Shown here: positions 51,697-60,677 of the stretch, in pieces
Layout: each line of letters begins with the position of its first letter
Numbering within the stretch: the stretch's first letter is position 1
Assembly (NCBI RefSeq): GCF_010548375.1
Contig: NZ_JAAGLY010000014.1
Location: 1 to 64,000 of the forward strand
Source: Streptomyces sp. SID13726
GTDB lineage: Bacteria > Actinomycetota > Actinomycetes > Streptomycetales > Streptomycetaceae
Direction: 5' to 3'
Length of the DNA: 64,000 bases
The notes under the pieces: generated by a model
Told to the model about the DNA's origin: nothing
Database searches by the model: none
Seen by the model: only the letters and a program-made list of their open reading frames with translations
Made by a program: the position numbers and the translations under genes

Positions 51697-52668
51697 ATGC
51701 GTTACCGCGAACTCGGCCGTACCGGACTGACCGTGTCGGAGATCGGCTACGGAGCCTGGGGTCTGGGCCAGGGCGCCTGGGTCGGCGCCGACGACGACTC
51801 CGGCGTACGCGCCCTGCACCGCGCCCCCCAGGTCGGCGTCACCTTCATCGACACCGCCCGCGGCTACGACCGCAGCGAGAGCGTCGTCGGCCGGGCGCTC
51901 AGGGAACTCCGGGACGGCGGGGACGGCGTCCACGTGGCGACCAAGGTCGGGCCCAGGGTGCCGGTGTCGCTGGCGCCCAGCGGGCTCGACGTGCCGGAGA
52001 CGTTCCCGGGCTGGCACCTGCGCGCGAGCCTGGAGACCAGCCTGCGCGCCCTCGGCCGCGACCACGTCGACCTCCTCCAGCTGCACACCTGGGAGGACGC
52101 GTGGACCGGCCGCGGCGACTGGCTGGAGACCGTGGACGCCCTCAAACGGGAGGGCAAGATCAGGTCGTTCGGGATCTCCGTCAAGGACCACCAGCCCGAG
52201 AACGTGCTCGACGTCCTGCGCACCGGCGTGGTGGACGTGGTCCAGGTCATCTACAACATCTTCGAACAGGCCCCGTCCGACGCCCTGTTGCCCGCCTGCG
52301 AGGAGTACGGCGTCGGCGTGATCGTCCGTGTCGCCCTCGACGAGGGCGCGCTGACCGGCTCGATCCGGACGGGCGTCACCTTCCCCGAAGGCGACTGGCG
52401 CAACTGGTACTTCAGGGACGACCGGCCCGCCCAGGTCGAGGAACACGTCGACGCGCTCCTCGCCGACCTGGGCACCGACGCCGGTCAACTCCCCTCCACC
52501 GCCCTGCGTTTCGCCCTCGCCGGACAGGCCGTTTCCACCGTCATCGTCGGCATGCGGTCCCTGCGCAACGTGGAGCGCAACGCGGCGATCGCCGACGCGC
52601 CCCCGCTCACCCCGAAGGAGCTGTCGGTGCTCGCCGGGCACCGCTGGGCCAAGAACTTCTACAGCTGA
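51697..52668 (+). CDS. Aldo/keto reductase
   Basis: 323 residues from ATG 51697. It opens MRYRELGRTGLTVSEIGYGAWGLG, with FIDTARGYDRSESVVGRALRE (Asp and Tyr of the catalytic tetrad), HVATKVG (Lys) and LLQLHTWED (His), as in the YghZ/fucose-dehydrogenase-like subgroup. It reduces carbonyls or oxidises sugars with NADPH. The preceding LacI gene may regulate it. Confidence 0.88.
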   Translation: MRYRELGRTGLTVSEIGYGAWGLGQGAWVGADDDSGVRALHRAPQVGVTFIDTARGYDRSESVVGRALRELRDGGDGVHVATKVGPRVPVSLAPSGLDVPETFPGWHLRASLETSLRALGRDHVDLLQLHTWEDAWTGRGDWLETVDALKREGKIRSFGISVKDHQPENVLDVLRTGVVDVVQVIYNIFEQAPSDALLPACEEYGVGVIVRVALDEGALTGSIRTGVTFPEGDWRNWYFRDDRPAQVEEHVDALLADLGTDAGQLPSTALRFALAGQAVSTVIVGMRSLRNVERNAAIADAPPLTPKELSVLAGHRWAKNFYS

Positions 52669-52684
52669 CCGCCCTCCCGCGCGG

Positions 52685-53089
52685 TCACGAAGAAGCTGCG
52701 GCCGCGCGGTCCCGGTGGGCGCGGATCTCGTCGTGGTGCTCGGTGGCCCACGTGATCAGCGAGTTGACGATGCCGAGAAGGCTGCGGGACAGCGGGGTGA
52801 GCGCGTACTCCACCCGCGGCGGCACCTCCGCGTACGCGGTCCGCGTCACCAGTCCGTCCTGCACCAGCTGACGCAGCGTGAGCGTGAGCATGCGCTGGGA
52901 GATGCCGGGCACCTCGCGCTGCAGATCGGTGTAGCGCAGCGGGCCGATGTCCAGTACGGCGATCACCAGCACGCTCCACTTGTCGCCGACCCGGTCCAGC
53001 ACCTGCCGTACGAAGTCGATCTGCTCGGCCGGAATGGCGGCGCACGGCCCCCGGTCTGCGGCGGGAACCGATCCGTTCGTGACCTCCAT
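52685..53089 (-). CDS. HxlR-family transcriptional regulator
   Basis: 134 residues from ATG 53089; ATG 53098 sits too close to its GAGGAGA. The DUF24/HxlR winged helix is complete: VLDRVGDKWSVLVIAVLDIGPLRYTDLQREVPGISQRMLTLTLRQLVQDGLVTR, then VEYALTPLSRSLL. The conserved Cys near the N-terminus (RGPCAAIP) may sense redox or electrophile stress. It is divergent from the FrnE-like and azoreductase genes, its likely targets. Confidence 0.9.
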   Translation of the reverse strand: MEVTNGSVPAADRGPCAAIPAEQIDFVRQVLDRVGDKWSVLVIAVLDIGPLRYTDLQREVPGISQRMLTLTLRQLVQDGLVTRTAYAEVPPRVEYALTPLSRSLLGIVNSLITWATEHHDEIRAHRDRAAAASS

Positions 53090-53194
53090 GGCGCACATTC
53101 TCCTCTGACACGGACACCGATGTGCCTTTTGTACGGCCTTCCATACTGGTCCACCATGGCGCTACGCACAAACAGTAAGAATTGGAGGTGCGCC

Positions 53195-53914
53195 ATGAGG
53201 ATCGAGATCTGGGCCGAGGTCACCTGCCCCTGGTGCGGTCTGGGCAGCCACCGTCTGGACCGGGCCGTGGAACGGTTCGAGCACGGCGACGAGGTCGAGG
53301 TGATCCACCGTTCACTGCCCCTCAGCGACAGCTTCCCCACGGGCGGGACGATCAGCGTCCGGGAGGCCCTGAAGCGCAAGCACGGCCTGGGCGGTGCCCA
53401 GCTGGAGGCCACGACCCGCAGGATCGAGGCGTTGGCCGAGCAGGAGGGCCTCAGCCCGTACATCGTGCTCGACAACCAGGTCGGCAACACCGGCCTCGCC
53501 CACGAGTTCCTCGCCCACGCCTCGGCCGAGGGCAAGAACCGCGCCGCCTGGGACGCGGTCTTCCGGGCCTACTTCGGCCGGGCCCGGCCCGTCTTCGGCC
53601 TCGACGCCCTGCTCGACCTGGCCGACGAACTCGGCCTGGACCGGGAGAAGACCCGGCAGGCGCTCACCGAGGGCCGGTTCCGGCAGCAGGTGCGCGACGA
53701 GGCGGAGCAGGCGCGGCGGCTGGGCGCCACGGGCGCGCCGTTCATCGTCATCGACGGCCGGTACGCACTGCCCGGCGCGCAGGACACCGAGACCCTGCTG
53801 CGGGCGCTGCGCGAGCTGTGGGACGACTCCCACGTGGCCGCCTCGGGTGGCACCGGCGAGGTCTGCGGCCCCGACGGCTGCGCGGTCCCGGCGGACCATC
53901 CCGCCCACGCCTGA
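53195..53914 (+). CDS. FrnE-like DsbA-family oxidoreductase
   Basis: 239 residues from ATG 53195 after GGAGGTGCGCC. The N-terminus holds WAEVTCPWCGLG, where CPWC is the thioredoxin-fold CxxC. The helical insertion and the late GATGAPFIVIDGRYALPGAQ fit the cytoplasmic FrnE/DsbA subgroup. A second Cys pair lies near the end (EVCGPDGCAVP). It should act in thiol-disulfide exchange. The azoreductase gene follows 67 bp downstream. Confidence 0.88.
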   Translation: MRIEIWAEVTCPWCGLGSHRLDRAVERFEHGDEVEVIHRSLPLSDSFPTGGTISVREALKRKHGLGGAQLEATTRRIEALAEQEGLSPYIVLDNQVGNTGLAHEFLAHASAEGKNRAAWDAVFRAYFGRARPVFGLDALLDLADELGLDREKTRQALTEGRFRQQVRDEAEQARRLGATGAPFIVIDGRYALPGAQDTETLLRALRELWDDSHVAASGGTGEVCGPDGCAVPADHPAHA

Positions 53915-53981
53915 CTCCCGCTCACGGGTACCGGCGTCAACTTCCCTCTCTTTTCCCCACCTTGCCATGGAAAGGCCAGCC

Positions 53982-54626
53982 ATGTCCTACCTCCTGCACA
54001 TCGACGCCTCCGCGCTGGGCGACGCCTCCGTCTCCCGCCAGGTCGCCCAGTCCTTCCGCGCCGAGTGGGACGGCCCGGTCGTACACCGCGACCTCGCGCT
54101 GTCTCCCGTGCCCCACCTGAGCGCGGCGGGCATCGCCGCCCGAATCACCGACCCCGCCCTGCACACCCCGGAGCAGGCCGAGGCCGCGGCGGTCCAGAAG
54201 GAGCTCATCGACGAGTTCCTCGGCGCGGGCGCCTACCTGTTCACGGTGCCGATGTACAACTACTCGATGCCCTCGGTGTTCAAGGCCTGGCTCGACCAGA
54301 TCCTGGCCGAGGGCCGCACCCTGGACTTCACCAACGGCCCCGCCAGCACCGGCCGTCCGGCCGTGCTGATCTCCGCGCGCGGCGGCGGTTACGGCCCCGG
54401 CACCCCCAACCACGGCAAGGACCACCTCGTGCCCGCGCTGGAGACCATCCTCGGCGACCCCCACACCCTCGGCCTCGCCCTGACCACGGTGACCCCCGAA
54501 CTGACCCTGGCCCCCCACAAGCCGGCCCTGGCCGCGCTCATCCCGCTCCACGAGGCGTCCCTGGCCGGCGCCCACGAGCAGGCGGGCCGCCTGGCCGAGT
54601 CGATCGGCCGGAAGACCGCCGCCTGA
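53982..54626 (+). CDS. FMN-dependent NADH-azoreductase
   Basis: 214 residues from ATG 53982, after GGAAAGG. The flavodoxin-like fold is seen in YLLHIDASALGDASVSRQVAQSF (FMN phosphate loop), FTVPMYNYSMPSVFKAWLDQIL (FMN ring site) and LISARGGGYGPGTPN. It reduces quinones and azo compounds with NADH. With FrnE and HxlR it forms an electrophile-stress unit. A strong terminator follows. Confidence 0.92.
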   Translation: MSYLLHIDASALGDASVSRQVAQSFRAEWDGPVVHRDLALSPVPHLSAAGIAARITDPALHTPEQAEAAAVQKELIDEFLGAGAYLFTVPMYNYSMPSVFKAWLDQILAEGRTLDFTNGPASTGRPAVLISARGGGYGPGTPNHGKDHLVPALETILGDPHTLGLALTTVTPELTLAPHKPALAALIPLHEASLAGAHEQAGRLAESIGRKTAA

Positions 54627-54652
54627 CGACGCCCCTCGGGAGCACGACGATC

Positions 54653-54688
54653 CGCTGCCGCCGCCGTCTCTTCGGCGGGGGCAGCGGG
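54653..54688 (+). terminator. Terminator after the azoreductase gene
   Basis: Nested stems CCGCTGCC/GGCAGCGG and CCGCCG/CGGCGG, with one mismatch between them, close on a 6-nt TCTCTT loop. It lies 27 bp after the stop. Confidence 0.7.
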
Positions 54689-54813
54689 GGTTGAGACCTG
54701 TGGTGGGAGGCGCTGGTACGGTCCATCCGCTGTCGTACGGGACCGAGTCGCCGTCCGCCCTGCCGGGGCCGTCTGCGGGGACGCCAATCGTTTTCTGCCG
54801 GGGTCGATGTCGG

Positions 54814-56421
54814 TCAGCCGTCGGTCCCGGCCTGTCCCGGGGCGTACTCGAACCACCGCACGTGTGCCTCGGCCGCGTCGGTCGTGGTCCCGCCGGTGCC
54901 GTAGAGGCCGAGGTGGACGCCTACGAACCCACCGGCTCGTTCCGTGCTGAAGAAGGACCGTTCGATGCTTCCCAGGGTTGCCCCTGTGCCTGCCTCGACG
55001 CGGAAGGTGTAGTCCGACTCGTCGCTGTCGACCGCGAGGACCACCTCGTCGTCCGTCACCGTGATCGCCGCGAGGCGGGTCGCGGTGCCCGCCTCCACGG
55101 TGGTGAGGACGACCTGCGGGGTTCCTGAGGTGTCGGCGGTGAGGGCGAGGGTGGCGTGCTGGTGGTGGTTCTGGAAGACGGCCAGGCCCGCTTCTTGGGA
55201 CGGGGCGGTGGCGGCGAGGTGGACGCGGGTCCTGGCGCGCATCCGCACATGCTGCTGGCGGCGGGCGAGGAACGCGGGAGTGCCGGTGGAGGTGAGGGCG
55301 TCGGGGGAGAGGCGGATGCGCAGGCCGGCCTTCTCTGAGCGGGCCTCGCCGGTTCCACCCTCTACGGCTCCGCCGCCTCCAGACTCCAGCGACACCAGAC
55401 CATCGACCGGTCCCCGCAAGCTGTTCCACTCCGGCCCCAACACGGCCCCGTCGAACTCGTCCCGCACCACACCGTCCCCCTGCGCCACGGCCACCGCCCC
55501 CGCCGTGGCCCGCTCCGACAGCCGCACCCGCCCCGCGTCCGGCGCGAACACCGGGCCCCTGGGCGTCCATTCGACCGGGACGAGGAACACCTCGCGGCCG
55601 AGCGTGTGCGTGCCGTCGAGTGGTCGTACCCCCAACACGACGGCCCAGGTCTCCCCGGCGGGCGTGTCGACGAGGTCTGCGTGACCGACGTTGTGGATGG
55701 GCTCCGCGTCCCCGCGGTGGCGGTGGGTGAGCAGGGGGCTCCTGGGGTCCGTGGAGTAGGGGCCGGTGACGGTGCCGGAGCGGGCGGCCGTCACGGCGTG
55801 GTGGTGTTCCGTGCCTCCCTCGGCGGCGATGAGGTAGTAGACCCCGTCCCGCTTGTACACGTGCGGGGCCTCCACCCAGGCGCCGCGCATCGCGCCGTAC
55901 CAGAGGGCGTGTGTGGGGCCGGTCAACGCGAGGGATTCCAGGTCGAGTTCGCGCATCCAGAGTTCGCCGGGACCCGTCACCTCCGGCTCGGCGGCGTCCC
56001 GGCAGGCGGTGAACCAGCAGCGGCCGTCGTCGTCGAAGAAGAGGGACGGGTCGATTCCCTCGGCCTCCAGGTCGGTCGGGTCCGACCAGGGACCGGCGGG
56101 GTCGGCGGCCGTGAACAGGAACGTGGTGCTGCCCTGACGGCCCCGCGCCAGGGTCACGACCACGTAGAAGGTCCCCTCGTGATGGCGGACGGTGGCGGCC
56201 CAGAGGCCGTCCGAGACGTCCAGGCCGGTCAGGGACACCTGGGAGGGGCGGTCCACGACATGGCCGAGCGGTGTCCAGTTCACCAGGTCGCGGCTGTGGA
56301 AGAGCGGGAGCCCGGGGAAGTACGCGAACGACGACGTGACCAGGTAGAAGTCCTCGCCGACCCGGCAGACGGAGGGGTCCGGGTGGCTGCCGGGGAGGAC
56401 GGGGTTGGTGAAGGTCGGCAC
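54814..56421 (-). CDS. GH43-family beta-xylosidase/arabinofuranosidase
   Basis: 535 residues without a signal peptide, so cytoplasmic. It opens MPTFTNPVLPGSHPDPSVCRVGEDFYLVTSSF, with the catalytic base Asp in HPDPS. EGIDPSLFFDDDGR (pKa-modulating Asp) and WVEAPHVYKRDGVYYL (acid Glu) complete the GH43 five-bladed propeller. The C-terminal 200 residues are a beta-sandwich of the GH43 C2 type. It hydrolyses xylo- or arabino-oligosaccharides. It is divergent from the GH1 gene with a shared operator. Confidence 0.92.
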   Translation of the reverse strand: MPTFTNPVLPGSHPDPSVCRVGEDFYLVTSSFAYFPGLPLFHSRDLVNWTPLGHVVDRPSQVSLTGLDVSDGLWAATVRHHEGTFYVVVTLARGRQGSTTFLFTAADPAGPWSDPTDLEAEGIDPSLFFDDDGRCWFTACRDAAEPEVTGPGELWMRELDLESLALTGPTHALWYGAMRGAWVEAPHVYKRDGVYYLIAAEGGTEHHHAVTAARSGTVTGPYSTDPRSPLLTHRHRGDAEPIHNVGHADLVDTPAGETWAVVLGVRPLDGTHTLGREVFLVPVEWTPRGPVFAPDAGRVRLSERATAGAVAVAQGDGVVRDEFDGAVLGPEWNSLRGPVDGLVSLESGGGGAVEGGTGEARSEKAGLRIRLSPDALTSTGTPAFLARRQQHVRMRARTRVHLAATAPSQEAGLAVFQNHHQHATLALTADTSGTPQVVLTTVEAGTATRLAAITVTDDEVVLAVDSDESDYTFRVEAGTGATLGSIERSFFSTERAGGFVGVHLGLYGTGGTTTDAAEAHVRWFEYAPGQAGTDG

Positions 56422-56503
56422 GGGCGCACTCCGAAGCGGGAGGGGTGGGAGGTGGCGGGAAGAGAGGTGGGTCGGGATTCGTCGGGCGGAGACCTTGACA
56501 GCT

Positions 56504-56517
56504 TGTTAACGTTAACA
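56504..56517. promoter_or_regulatory. LacI-type operator between GH43 and GH1 genes
   Basis: TGTTAACGTTAACA is a perfect 14-bp palindrome with a central CG. TTGACA (56495-56500) just before it is the likely -35 of the GH1 promoter, so the operator lies in the -35/-10 spacer. Distances to the two starts are 82 and 67 bp. It differs from CGAACCGGTTCG, so another LacI protein reads it. Confidence 0.72.
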
Positions 56518-56584
56518 TTGCCTTGGTTCCGGGCAAGAGGACCGGCAGAAGCCGGAACGCACCCCTCTCAGGAAAGAAGCGTGC

Positions 56585-58048
56585 ATGTCGACTGCCAGGC
56601 AGGAACCCATCGATCGGCCGGCCTTCCCCACCCACTTCCTCCTCGGCTCCGCGACCGCGGCCTACCAGATCGAGGGCGCCGCCACCGAGGACGGCCGCGG
56701 CCCCTCCATCTGGGACACCTACTCGCACACCCCGGGCCGGACGTGGAACGGCGACACCGGCGACGTCGCCGCCGACCACTACCACCGCCTCGACGAAGAC
56801 CTCGACCTCATGGCGTCCCTGGGGCTGAAGGCCTACCGGTTCTCGATCGCCTGGCCCCGCATCCAGGCGACGGGGCGCGGCCCGGCCAACCCCAAGGGGC
56901 TGGACTTCTACAGCCGTCTCGTCGACGGTCTGCTGGAGCGGGACATCGCCCCGGTCGCCACCCTCTACCACTGGGACCTGCCCCAGGCCCTGGAGGACGA
57001 GGGCGGCTGGACCGCGCGCGCCACCGCCGACGCCTTCGCCGACTACGCCCGTCTCGCGGGGGAGGCCCTCGGTGACCGCGTCGCGATCTGGACCACGCTG
57101 AACGAGCCTTGGTGCTCCGCCTATCTCGGCTACGGCTCCGGCGCCCATGCCCCCGGCCGCCGTGACGGAGCCGAGGCGCTGACCGCCGTGCACCACCTGA
57201 ACCTCGCGCACGGACTGGCGGTCCAGCAGCTCAGGGCGGTCGCCACCAACGACCCGCAGTACTCGATCACCCTCAACTTCCATGTCCTGCGCGGTCAGGG
57301 TGAGGGCGGCGACGAGGCCGTACGCCGTATCGACGCCCTGGCCAACCGTGCCTTCACCGAGCCCCTGCTGCGCGGCCGGTATCCGCAGGACCTCGTCGAG
57401 GACACCGCGGCCGTCACCGACTGGTCGTTCGTGCGGGACGGCGACCTCGCCCAGATCCACCAGCCGCTGGACCTGCTCGGCGTCAACTACTACGCCACCA
57501 CGACCGTCCGGCTGTGGGACGGGGTGACGCAGCGTCAGAACAACGACGGGCACAAGGACATGGGCGGATCGCCCTGGCCCGGATCGCCGCAGGTCGAGTT
57601 CGTCGCGCAGGACGGCCCGCACACCGCCATGGGCTGGAACATCGACCCCGACGGTCTCGAAGAACTCCTCCTGGACCTGCACGCCCGCTTCCCTGACCAG
57701 CCCCTGGTCATCACCGAGAACGGAGCGGCCTTCGAGGACCACCTCACCGTCGGCCCCGACGGCGCCCACGCCGTCCACGACCCCGAGCGCGTCGACTACC
57801 TCCACCGCCACCTCACCGCGGCCCACCGGGCCCTCACCGCCGGCGTCGATCTGCGCGGGTACTTCGTGTGGTCGCTGATGGACAACTTCGAGTGGGGATA
57901 CGGGTATTCGAAGCGGTTCGGCATCGTCCACGTCGACTACGAGACCCAGCGCCGCACCCTGAAGGACAGCGCGCTCTGGTACCGGGAACTGGCGAAGACG
58001 GGGAGCATTCCGCCGGCGCGGGTCGAGGGGCGGAGCGTTTCTCTTTGA
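56585..58048 (+). CDS. GH1-family beta-glucosidase
   Basis: 487 residues from ATG 56585. FLLGSATAAYQIEGAATEDGRGPSIWDTYSH is the GH1 N-terminal signature, TTLNEPW carries the acid/base Glu and PLVITENGAAF the nucleophile Glu. GYFVWSLMDNFEWGYGYSKRFGIVHVDY closes the barrel. There is no signal peptide, so it cleaves imported cello- or other beta-glucosides inside the cell. It shares an operator with the GH43 gene. Confidence 0.95.
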   Translation: MSTARQEPIDRPAFPTHFLLGSATAAYQIEGAATEDGRGPSIWDTYSHTPGRTWNGDTGDVAADHYHRLDEDLDLMASLGLKAYRFSIAWPRIQATGRGPANPKGLDFYSRLVDGLLERDIAPVATLYHWDLPQALEDEGGWTARATADAFADYARLAGEALGDRVAIWTTLNEPWCSAYLGYGSGAHAPGRRDGAEALTAVHHLNLAHGLAVQQLRAVATNDPQYSITLNFHVLRGQGEGGDEAVRRIDALANRAFTEPLLRGRYPQDLVEDTAAVTDWSFVRDGDLAQIHQPLDLLGVNYYATTTVRLWDGVTQRQNNDGHKDMGGSPWPGSPQVEFVAQDGPHTAMGWNIDPDGLEELLLDLHARFPDQPLVITENGAAFEDHLTVGPDGAHAVHDPERVDYLHRHLTAAHRALTAGVDLRGYFVWSLMDNFEWGYGYSKRFGIVHVDYETQRRTLKDSALWYRELAKTGSIPPARVEGRSVSL

Positions 58049-58061
58049 CGGGGTGGTCAGT

Positions 58062-58085
58062 TGATCGGACGTGTCTGTCCGATCA
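58062..58085 (+). terminator. Terminator after the GH1 gene
   Basis: TGATCGGAC (58062-58070) pairs with GTCCGATCA (58077-58085) around GTGTCT, 13 bp after the stop. Confidence 0.65.
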
Positions 58086-58185
58086 GCCTCGATCTGGGGG
58101 TTTCGCCGTTTTGTTGAGGTGCGCGAGGTGATGTTCGGGAATCCTGTCGGGGTACATCTGCACACCACTGCAAGGAGAGCCCCCA

Positions 58186-58659
58186 GTGCGCTGCCCGACC
58201 CGGAAAGCCCTCGCCGCCCTCATCGCCGCAGCCGGCCTCGCCCTTCCCCTCCTCATGCCCACACCCGCCTCGGCTGCCACCACCACGAGCCGCTTCGCGA
58301 ACTACCGCTACGGTGACTGCCTGCGCGAGTCCTCCGAGACCGAGCTCGCGGGCGACCGCTGCACCACCGGACGCGGCAGTCTCCTGTGGCAGTGGAACGG
58401 CCGCCTCAACACCAACACCACTCTGAAGAACAACTTCTGGGGCCGCTGCCTCGACAGCAATGACCGGGGCGACGTCTACCCCCTGCGCTGCAACGGCGGC
58501 TCCTACCAGAAGTGGCGCACCGTCCAGCCCGCCGCCCGCAGCGCCGTCATGCTCCAGAGCGTCGGCACGGGCCGCTGCCTCTACCAGCAGGACAACGGCT
58601 ACTACCGCACTGCCACCTGTGACCGAGGCGCCCAGAACCAGCGCTTCACCATCGGCTGA
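58186..58659 (+). CDS. Small secreted ricin-type (beta-trefoil) protein
   Basis: 157 residues from GTG 58186 after AAGGAG. A signal peptide (1-30, ending ASA) precedes a single trefoil-like domain with GDCLRESSE, GRCLDSND and GRCLYQQDN repeats, QKWRT and QRFTIG. Six cysteines in the mature part suggest three disulfides. It may bind sugar or act as a small inhibitor or structural protein. No catalytic domain is attached. Confidence 0.78.
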   Translation: MRCPTRKALAALIAAAGLALPLLMPTPASAATTTSRFANYRYGDCLRESSETELAGDRCTTGRGSLLWQWNGRLNTNTTLKNNFWGRCLDSNDRGDVYPLRCNGGSYQKWRTVQPAARSAVMLQSVGTGRCLYQQDNGYYRTATCDRGAQNQRFTIG

Positions 58660-58762
58660 CGGATCTCTCGACCGCTTCAGGACGCCTCTGCAAGACGCCG
58701 CCGGGCGAGCAGCGCTTCTCTTACGCGAGGGTGGAAGGCGGTCCGTCGGCCGCGCAGGCCCG

Positions 58763-58802
58763 GGTCCGGGCCGGAGCGAAGAAACACGCTCCGGCCCGGA
58801 CC
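58763..58802. terminator. Bidirectional terminator with a perfect 16-bp stem
   Basis: GGTCCGGGCCGGAGCG (58763-58778) pairs exactly with 58787-58802 around an 8-nt loop. It sits at the meeting point of the lectin-like gene and the leftward membrane-protein gene, touching the latter's stop codon. Confidence 0.8.
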
Positions 58803-59353
58803 TATCGAACGCGGATGTGCACGTTCTGCTGCGGGATCTCGTGCCGTGCCGCCCGCGCCTGCAACTCCTTGACCAGGTCGGGGCCGGGCCCCAGGACGTT
58901 GAAGGTGATGGGCGGTGCGGCGCGGCGTGTCAGTTCGAAGCGGTGGGACACCGTGAACAGCCAGGCGCCGTACGTGTGCTTCATGTGGGTCACGTCCGCC
59001 CACGCCGCCGTGCCCTGCCACTGCCCGAACTGGTCGGTGAGGATCAGGCCGTCGGCGTAGAGGAGGCACCGGTTCAGGTCGAGGGCGGCGGACAGCCGGC
59101 GCCAGGCCAGTCTCAGGCCGATCCAGACGAGCAGCAGCCCGGCCAGGAACGTGATCTTGAGCAGTGCGGACGGGGGTCGCGTGACGCACAGCATGCAGAG
59201 CGCCAGGACGTTCAGGACCGCGATCGTCCGCCACGCCATCTGGCCCAGGCTGCCCAGCACTCCCGTGATGGCGTACACGCGGTGACCGCCGCCGAACCCG
59301 CTCTCCCGCATGCGCTGTTGAAGAGCGGCACGCCGTCTCTGGGACAAACTCAT
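58802..59353 (-). CDS. Membrane protein of unknown function with a possible PH-like domain
   Basis: 183 residues from ATG 59353 after GAGGAGAAG; a longer opening to 59512 lacks a site. After a basic start (SLSQRRRAALQQRM), two membrane helices (about 40-85) are followed by a soluble part, LYADGLILTDQFGQWQGTAAWADVTHMKHTYGAWLFTVSHRFEL, that reads like the beta-strands of a bacterial PH-like domain. I cannot name a function. Confidence 0.65.
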   Translation of the reverse strand: MSLSQRRRAALQQRMRESGFGGGHRVYAITGVLGSLGQMAWRTIAVLNVLALCMLCVTRPPSALLKITFLAGLLLVWIGLRLAWRRLSAALDLNRCLLYADGLILTDQFGQWQGTAAWADVTHMKHTYGAWLFTVSHRFELTRRAAPPITFNVLGPGPDLVKELQARAARHEIPQQNVHIRVR

Positions 59354-59564
59354 CTTCTCCTCGACTTGCCGCCGCCCGCCCCGACGGCCGACGGCACGGC
59401 TCACCGTCCCAGAGCTCTCCCGTGCGTCCATCGGGGAAATTACTGAAGCCACTACGCAGGCGGCGGACGCGTTCCGGCCAGGGCCTCTCGGGGAAACGGT
59501 GGTCGCGGCCACGCTCCGCGCCCCGCGAGGCGTGACCGTCCTGGCCGAACTCGATCGGTGGAAG

Positions 59565-59604
59565 TTGTCACGTCAACAACAGTGTGGTTCAGTTGATGTG
59601 TCAA
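59565..59604. promoter_or_regulatory. Pair of MarR-box palindromes before the NmrA-like gene
   Basis: TTGTCACGTCAA (59565-59576) and TTGATGTGTCAA (59593-59604) are spaced 28 bp centre to centre, the same as at 49899/49927. The second copy is identical to the one at 49927. Confidence 0.7.
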
Positions 59605-59637
59605 CGATAATTTCTCCTCGGAACGGGAGCAGCTGTC

Positions 59638-60588
59638 ATGAGCGACAAGAAGGTCATCGCGGTCGCCGGAGCCACGGGTGCGCAGGGCGGCGGTGCCGCG
59701 CGGGCGATCCTGGCCGACCCGGAGTCGGGCTTCACCGTGCGTGCGCTGACCCGTAACCCCGACGCCCCGGCCGCCGAGGAACTGGCCGGACTCGGCGCCG
59801 AGGTCGTCAAGGCGGACTTCTACGACGAGCCGTCGGTGCACAAGGCGTTCGAGGGCGCGTACGGCGCCTTCCTGGTCACCAACTTCTGGGCGCACGGTTC
59901 GGCGGCCAAGGAGACCGAGGAGGTCGAGACCCTGGTCGGGGCCGCCAAGGCCGCCGGGTTGAAGCATGTGGTGTGGTCGACGCTGGAGGACACCCGCGAG
60001 CTGCTGCCGCTGGAGGACGAGCGGATGCCCGTCCTCCAGGAGAAGTACAACGTGCCGCACTTCGACGCCAAGGGCGAGGCGAACGAGCTGTTCCGGCAGG
60101 CCGGCGTGCCGACCACCTTCCTGAACACCACGTTCTTCTTCCAGGGCTTCCTGTCGATGATGGGCCCGAAGCGCGGCGAGGACGGCGTGCTGACGCTGAC
60201 CCTGCCGTTCGAGGACGGCAAGCTGCTGGCCGGCGTCGACGTGGACGACATCGGCCGCACCGCCCTGGCCATCCTCAAGGACCCCGAGCGGTTCGTCGGC
60301 CACACCGTCGGCCTGGCGGGCGACCACCTGACCGGCGCCCAGTACGCGGAGAAGATCGGGGCGGCTGTCGGTGAGCCGGTGCGCTTCCAGTCGGTGCCCT
60401 ACGACGTCTTCCGCGGCCTCGGTGTACCGGCGGGCGACGAGATCGCCAACATGTTCCAGTACTACGGCGACTTCGACCAGGAGTTCACCGGCGCCCGCGA
60501 TCTGGGCGAACTCCGGGAGATCCACCCGGAGCTGAAGAGCTTCGACGACTGGCTGGCCGAGAACGGCCCGGACATCCAGGTCGGCTGA
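59638..60588 (+). CDS. NmrA-family NAD(P)-binding protein
   Basis: 316 residues. The N-terminus VIAVAGATGAQGGGAARAIL is the NmrA/atypical SDR dinucleotide site. GFTVRALTRNPDAPAAEELAGLGAEVVKADFYDEPSV and AKAAGLKHVVWSTLEDT are standard. The usual catalytic Tyr-x3-Lys is absent, as in NmrA proteins that sense the NAD(P) redox state, though quinone reduction is possible. The paired MarR boxes upstream link it to MarR 1 or MarR 2. Confidence 0.88.
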   Translation: MSDKKVIAVAGATGAQGGGAARAILADPESGFTVRALTRNPDAPAAEELAGLGAEVVKADFYDEPSVHKAFEGAYGAFLVTNFWAHGSAAKETEEVETLVGAAKAAGLKHVVWSTLEDTRELLPLEDERMPVLQEKYNVPHFDAKGEANELFRQAGVPTTFLNTTFFFQGFLSMMGPKRGEDGVLTLTLPFEDGKLLAGVDVDDIGRTALAILKDPERFVGHTVGLAGDHLTGAQYAEKIGAAVGEPVRFQSVPYDVFRGLGVPAGDEIANMFQYYGDFDQEFTGARDLGELREIHPELKSFDDWLAENGPDIQVG

Positions 60589-60646
60589 GAACGCCACCGC
60601 TACGGGCCGGGCTCCCGTGCCAGGGGACCGGCCCGTCACTCATTCG

Positions 60647-60658
60647 ATGAACTGTCAA
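60647..60658. promoter_or_regulatory. Weak MarR-box-like site before MarR gene 2
   Basis: ATGAACTGTCAA keeps a TTGA-N4-TCA pattern when read on the minus strand (TTGACAGTTCAT), but its symmetry is imperfect. It lies 20 bp before the start. Confidence 0.4.
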
Positions 60659-60677
60659 CTACGCGTACACTCTCCGC

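Noticed and set aside
54389..58168. A 1259-codon minus-strand frame spanning azoreductase, GH43 and GH1 genes
   Set aside because: It crosses three real genes and two terminators and has shadow composition. Frames this long are common on the non-coding strand at this GC content.
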